This document shows, piece by piece, positions 59,154 to 64,000 of a stretch of 64,000 nucleotides of DNA (within the stretch, counting starts at the first letter, position 1; the number at the start of each line of letters is the position of its first letter). The notes under the pieces are model-generated. The model did not search any database, was not told the DNA's origin, and saw only the letters and a program-made list of their open reading frames with translations. The stretch is from Paramecium pentaurelia. Lineage: Eukaryota > Ciliophora > Oligohymenophorea > Peniculida > Parameciidae. Both the position numbers and the translations under genes were made by a program. The DNA is taken from the NCBI GenBank assembly GCA_905183005.1, contig CAJJDO010000140.1, positions 68,144 to 132,143 on the forward strand, written 5' to 3'.

Positions 59154-60253
59154 ATGAAAAGTTTCAGATCTGAAGAACCGGTGAGTACTACTTCAAAAAA
59201 TAAGGGATTCACTTTTGAAACAGGGAATTAAAGTACAACTAGAGTACATAAATAGTTTAATAGCATTAGAAATAACATAAAATACCATTTCAAATGAATT
59301 CTTTAAACACTGAAGAATGTGATAATGATACATATAGGAGTCAAGAGGCCTTTAAAAAGATAAAAAACCTTGAATTTTAAAATGATTTATTTATGATGGA
59401 AATGCAACATGTTCAAAGAAGAAAGGAAGCTGAATAAAATAGATTGAAGTTTTAATTATCTTCAATAAAATCAGATATTGATTTAATGAAAAGTTAATTA
59501 TAATCTCCGGTTGCAAAAGTAAAATCAAAATAAAAACGATCATAATCAATTGATAGTGAATTGTCTTCAGATGGAAGTAGCAGTAGCAGTAGTGATAATA
59601 GTTATGTCAAATGTCCAATTAAATTTAAACATTTCGAACCTATATAAAAAGAATAGATAAAGATAGATAGGTATGATATATATATATATATATTTAGTTA
59701 TGAAACAATAGAGAATAGATTTAAAAAATTATTTCAAATAAGTGATGTTAATGAGAAGTTGAATTGGATGGTAAAATAATACTTTAATTCATTTCATTCA
59801 ATTTAATTGGATTTATAGAATAATTTATTACCTCTATTATTAGAAAACACTTTGAAATTGTTAATTGAAATAATAGAGAAATTAAACTCTATTAAATTAG
59901 ATACATTATAATTTAAATCATATGATCCATTTTAAAATGGTGATAAAAATAATAAACGATATTCAAGTGATTTAGATATTGAAACAATCAATTAAGAATA
60001 TCAATCATAAGTAAATCATACTTTAACAGATTATTGTTAAAAATTTAATGAGTAATAGTCTTAAAAGAATTAATTTTCAACTCCATAATATAAATAATAA
60101 TAATAATAAGATTAGTAATAATCAGCTAGATAATTATAAAATATGATGAAATCAAAACCTGATTCAAGTTGTTAAACTAGTAATAATTAAACTTTGGATA
60201 AAAAGGTAAGTATAAGTGAAAGAAGTTAAAAAAAAACAAGTAATTATTTTTGA
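59154..60253 (+). CDS. Ser/Gln-rich coiled-coil protein
   Basis: 348 residues, introns 59244-59269 (26 nt) and 59671-59697 (27 nt, a TA-repeat intron); whole codons. A coiled coil (about residues 45-110, AFKKIKNLEFQNDLFMMEMQ) is followed by a Ser run (SSDGSSSSSSDNS), then a helical segment (LPLLLENTLKLLIEIIEKLN) and a poly-Gln tail. No family recognised. Confidence 0.65.
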
Positions 60254-60449
60254 TATTTTAATAGCTTAAAAATGTTAATTAATGCCTAGTTTAAAGAATA
60301 GACAAAAATGAATGTGATTGTTTAATATATTACTTATACATATATATAAATAATGATGTGGAGATAGTTTTTGATATAATTTTATAAATAAATAATAATT
60401 AAAGAGAAAGAAAAAAGAAAATATTAAAAAGCAGATTTTAATACACATA

Positions 60450-61200
60450 TCATTGCCCTTTAGTATTATTTAATAAATGAATGTTATCCAACAACAAATA
60501 AAGTTTTTCAATATATGATTCATCAATATCTTTGGTGATTCTAAAAAATAAATTAGAATATACCTGAAATTGTTGATAGTGATTATAATGTGAGATGTCA
60601 TCGTTATTAGCATTATCTTGTTATTCAATATTTACTATTACTTGCTTTAAATTCTTTGATAACATCTTTCTGAATTTTTAAAATGAATTCAGTCATTCGT
60701 GGATTCTCTGAAAGAAGTTTCTCCAACAATTCCTCTCTATTTTAAAATGTATGTTTCAAATCAATGACAATTTCTAATTTTTTAGTGGTTGTAAGACTAG
60801 TGTAAAATTCTTCTAAAGGCAAACTCATACTATATGTATTCGATGTTTTATAATTCACTTTCTCGATAGCATAAGGTACTGTAATAAAAAAACATATAAT
60901 AAAGAAATCATACATATTTTGTACGTGCTTAGATTTGTATGTAATTTCACTTTTAATTCTCTTCCCTAAAATTTATATCCATTTAATGTTTCTACTGCAA
61001 TATTTGCTGTAAATTCATCATAATACTCAGCTGTACATGAGAATTTTACTTCCCCTTCTCGTCTATTTATTTTATTAACTCATATACTTTGGTGTCCATT
61101 CTACCAAGGGTCCAATACTTGATAGCAACTATTCTACTTCTTCATTTTTAGCCAAACTTTGAATATTGCTTACGTGAATTTGATTTCCTTTTGGTGGCAT
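60450..61200 (-). CDS. RRM-type RNA-binding protein
   Basis: About 221 residues with introns of 25, 35 and 25 nt (whole codons). The N-terminus is one RNA-recognition fold: NQIHVSNIQSLAKNEEVEQL (RNP2-like), IGPLVEWTPKREGEVKFSCT, EYYDEFTANIAVETLNGYKF, GRELKVKL. Then come helices FYTSLTTTKKLEIVIDLKHT and EELLEKLLSENPRMTEFILK that resemble the hinge of the CstF-64 3'-end factor. That link is tentative. If the last intron is not used the protein stops at 60625 instead. The start is 15 bp from the divergent MORN gene. Confidence 0.6.
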
Positions 61201-61215
61201 ATATTAAATTAATAA
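61201..61215. promoter_or_regulatory. 15-bp gap between divergent start codons
   Basis: Pure A/T sequence between the RRM gene start (minus) and the proposed MORN gene start (plus), the third such pair in this window. Confidence 0.45.
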
Positions 61216-63014
61216 ATGCACGATTAAGGTATGTGATTTATTGGAACTAGGTATTTCATAGCCCATACCCTCAAACCACCATAGCCAATCTTTCGTAAAA
61301 CAGTTTCTATAGACATATGTATTAATATATCCCACAATCTTAGAAAGCCCACTTTCCTAAGACTAAAAAGAATAATTTTTCAAAGAATCCAAACTTACCG
61401 TCTCATTTTCTTCTCCACCAAATTCTGGAAGAGATAACTGTATTCCTGATGAAGAAGTAATATCGTACTTCATTCCAGATGATAATTACTCTTAAACTAG
61501 CTATAAATAGGTTCGCTTCTCTGAACCTCAAGAAAAGTAATTTGATGACATAAGTAGAGTAGAACTACTAATACTATTGGATATAAATATAGAAGACAGA
61601 GATCCATTCCTATTCCAGAAAAAGTTTAAGAAGATCTTATTGGAGAGTCCTCTTAGCTCTCTCCATACAATAAAAGTTAAATCCGTATTAAAGAACGGTA
61701 ACATATGAATTAATCAACTAATTTATTGCATGACAATGAAAATTAATTTGGCATAAATGCTATCTAACTAGAAAATAGTTTTGGTTGGAAAACAATATCT
61801 TCAAATGATTATAGTGATCAAATTATTCAAATGGCAGATGAATTAGTCAATTTAGTCAAAAATTACTTAAATAATATATCATTTCATGAAAGTCATTTTA
61901 CTTTTGATGAAAGAGAAGTAGATAATAGAAATAGATTATAACTTTAAAGAAGAGTACTTTAAGTATATTAATTAATAATATAATCTAGAAAGCTTTAGAA
62001 AACTTAAATCTTAAATTAAATTCTCCTATTACAAGAATATCAAATACATCATCTTGTTTGGAAGATTATAATGTAGATTATAAAGAATTATAATTAAAAA
62101 TAGAAGAATTGACAGATCAAAATGATATATTAAAGGATAAATTAGAAATATAAGATTTAAAATTATTATAATAATATGAAGAAGTTAAAGAATAATAAAT
62201 ATAATTAGTAGATTTGGAATTGAAAAATAAATCTTTTTAACTTGATTTAGATTCTAAATAATAGGAAATTGTTACTTTAAATTAATAATTATTACAATTA
62301 AAAAAATAATTAGATGAATAAATTAAAATTTGTTAAATTTAATCATAAAAAATTTAATAATTGGAATAATAATAAATGATAGAAAAATAATCAAATTCAT
62401 TTTATTATACATCAAAAATAAATACTAATAATTTGAATAAATCATTTAAAAAAGAAAAAAAACATACAAATTCATTTCATGAAGTATGTTCATCACCAAA
62501 TGGAAAGAAAATTATGATTGTAAACAGTAGTACTAATAGTTCTTAATAATCTCCTAGAAATTTATAGATTTCAAATAGTAAAATATTAAATTTAGATGAT
62601 ACTACTTATTTTGGATCAGTTTATAATGAAAAAAGATAAGGATATGGAAATTTAAAGAAAGGAGATAAGAAATTATATATGGGTATTAATTATATATTGA
62701 TAATAAGGATTTTGGAAAGATGATACATTTAATGGATTTGGTCATTTAAATAATGAGACAGTAGATTTTGGAATTATAGATTATAGAAATTTAGATTCAG
62801 TAGGAAATAAATGGTTTAGCTATTAAGGAGAATTTTAGGATGGTTTATTTCATGGTTATGGAATATGGACATTTAGTGACAATTCTAGATTTCATGGAGT
62901 ATTTCAATTAGGGAAAGCATGTGGTAGAGGGTATTATTTTATTAATGATTTAGTGCTTACTATACAAATATTAATACTATTTAGGGAATATGGAATAAAA
63001 ATATTAAAATGTGA
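61216..63014 (+). CDS. Coiled-coil and MORN-repeat protein
   Basis: 556 residues; five introns (22, 23, 26, 25, 32 nt) give an exact codon number. A polar N-terminus (IPDDNYSQTSYKQVRFSEPQ) and a helical block (FGWKTISSNDYSDQIIQMAD) lead to a long Gln-rich coiled coil (about residues 230-360). The C-terminus is a MORN array: YFGSVYNEKRQGYGNLKKGD, FWKDDTFNGFGHLNN, YQGEFQDGLFHGYGIWTFSD, FHGVFQLGKACGRGYYF. MORN repeats bind lipids or tether membranes and cytoskeleton and are common in basal-body and cortical proteins. The first exon is the least certain: MHDQ followed by a 22-nt intron. Confidence 0.72.
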
Positions 63015-63034
63015 TAATATATATTTATATCATA

Positions 63035-64000
63035 TCATATCTTGATAAATGTATGATAATTTTTATGACTGGTAGCTACATAACATTTCCAATCATCTTT
63101 TTTAAGTACATAACATTCTTCACAAAAATAAAATCCAAAGCAATTTTCACATTTATAAACACTTACAGATTTCTCTAATTCACAACCTTAACATTTATAA
63201 GTTTTTTTTTGATAATTCTAAACTTCATAAATAGGTTCAAAACGATGATCAGCTTTATGTCTTTATCCATTTAATTCAGATTATGTTCTAGTAAAGAAAC
63301 AATTTTAACCTATATATTAAATAATAATAATTACATAAACTAAAATTTGTACATTATTTACAAACAAATTACACACCTAGAATTGGTTTTTGAAAACATC
63401 CATTACATTTAGAATCATGACAGGGTATACCTTCAGCAAAAGTTGGTAATTCTATCACTTTGAATTCATGATCTTTATGAATAGGGTCTCCATTTATCAA
63501 TAGATTATCAAAACATGCTTCACAAAAATCATAATTATCACAAGTGATGCATTCAAATCTAGCTCCCCATATAGGATTCTAATCACAACCATTACATTAA
63601 TGATATTAATGTAATACTTCTTCATCTGCTTTATTAGCTAAAAAGAACATATCATTTTCTGTAAGTTCACCATCACTAAATTATATAATTAAATCTATAC
63701 TTAATCTTTTTATTGTAACAATTCTAACAAATGTCAAAATTTGAAATTTTTTTAGATTTATATCTACATATACCTGGTTGTAATGAGATCCCACATATAT
63801 TACAACTTATCTATACTAACCATTTTTAAAAGGTTTCTCCTAATTAATTTCCAATAGAAAACCATCCATGTCTTAGATTATGATTTCTAGCAAATATTTC
63901 AACTTTCTTAGAACCTGGCATCATCAATTCAATTATTTCATATAATTCAATTGGTTTCTATGATTTATTTCTTACTGAACTAAAAATAATATTGTTTGAT
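63035..64000 (-). CDS. MT-A70 adenine methyltransferase fused to ZZ zinc fingers (C-terminal part)
   Basis: Runs off the right edge; only the C-terminal part is seen. It enters as KPIELYEIIELMMPGSKKVE, then FARNHNLRHGWFSIGNQLGE, the strongly conserved end of the MT-A70 catalytic domain (METTL3/METTL4/MTA1 family, N6-adenine methylation of RNA or DNA); the DPPW motif would lie outside. Next come several ZZ-type zinc fingers: CNICGISLQPG...FDICQNCY, CNGCDQNPIWGARFECITCD with CEACFDN and HKDHEF, a degenerate third CNGCFQKPI, and YKCQGCELEKSVSVYKCENC with FCEECY and HKNYH. Introns of 25 nt and about 35 nt fit. ZZ fingers bind histone tails or SUMO. Confidence 0.82.

Noticed and set aside
1..64000. 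CRISPR arrays, insertion sequences, transposases, phage or viral genes.
   Set aside because: None seen; the only long direct repeat is the N-separated duplication, and tandem repeats are microsatellites. The genome is eukaryotic.

Overview
The window is macronuclear-type DNA of a ciliate, most likely a Paramecium. TAA and TAG are read as glutamine throughout and only TGA ends genes. Base composition is very AT-rich. Genes are packed tightly on both strands and are cut by minute introns (20-35 nt, GTA...TAG, sometimes ending AAG or GAG). All gene models below were made by reading with that code and removing such introns. In most multi-exon genes the spliced length comes out as an exact number of codons, which supports the splice choices.

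Layout. 1-3.3 kb: the 3' end of a polycystin-like channel, a Cys/His zinc protein and a small membrane protein. 3.4-9.6 kb: a 2,051-residue XMAP215/ch-TOG microtubule polymerase. 9.6-15.3 kb: a decayed gene, a coiled-coil protein, a kinesin-2 motor and an HMG-box protein. 15.3-21.4 kb: a decayed region holding a TLDc (MEAK7-like) pseudogene, a perfect 1,032-bp tandem duplication separated by a single N (almost certainly an assembly join), an unknown gene, and a TMCO4/DUF726 hydrolase that has lost its catalytic elbow. 21.5-33 kb: mitochondrial SCOT, tRNA-Gly, coiled-coil genes, an S-H-F repeat protein, an LYRM7/Mzm1 assembly factor divergent from an OTU deubiquitinase with a SEC-C motif, a leucine-rich-repeat protein, a Spinster-like transporter and the transition-zone protein B9D2. 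33-42 kb: two minus-strand genes, one of them coiled-coil, then a GAF-domain protein, a secreted VanX-type D-Ala-D-Ala dipeptidase, ceramide synthase and a secreted M28 peptidase. 43-53.9 kb: synaptojanin-like Sac/5-phosphatase, Pex4-like E2, coiled-coil genes, a TBC Rab-GAP and a CDK12-like kinase. 54-64 kb: an unknown gene, a tRNA-Leu relic, leucine aminopeptidase, an EF-hand protein, small unknown genes, an RRM protein, a MORN protein and, at the right edge, an MT-A70 adenine methyltransferase fused to several ZZ zinc fingers.

There is no operon logic, but themes recur: microtubules and cilia (ch-TOG, kinesin-2, B9D2, perhaps the coiled-coil and S-H-F proteins), secreted or endolysosomal digestion of bacterial food (VanX, M28, perhaps M17), and membrane lipid signalling (ceramide synthase, synaptojanin, TBC). 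The most unusual items are the MT-A70-ZZ fusion, the VanX enzyme, the Sac domain with its CX5R arginine changed to Gln, the precisely excised lipase elbow in the DUF726 gene, and three divergent gene pairs whose start codons are only 10-17 bp apart.
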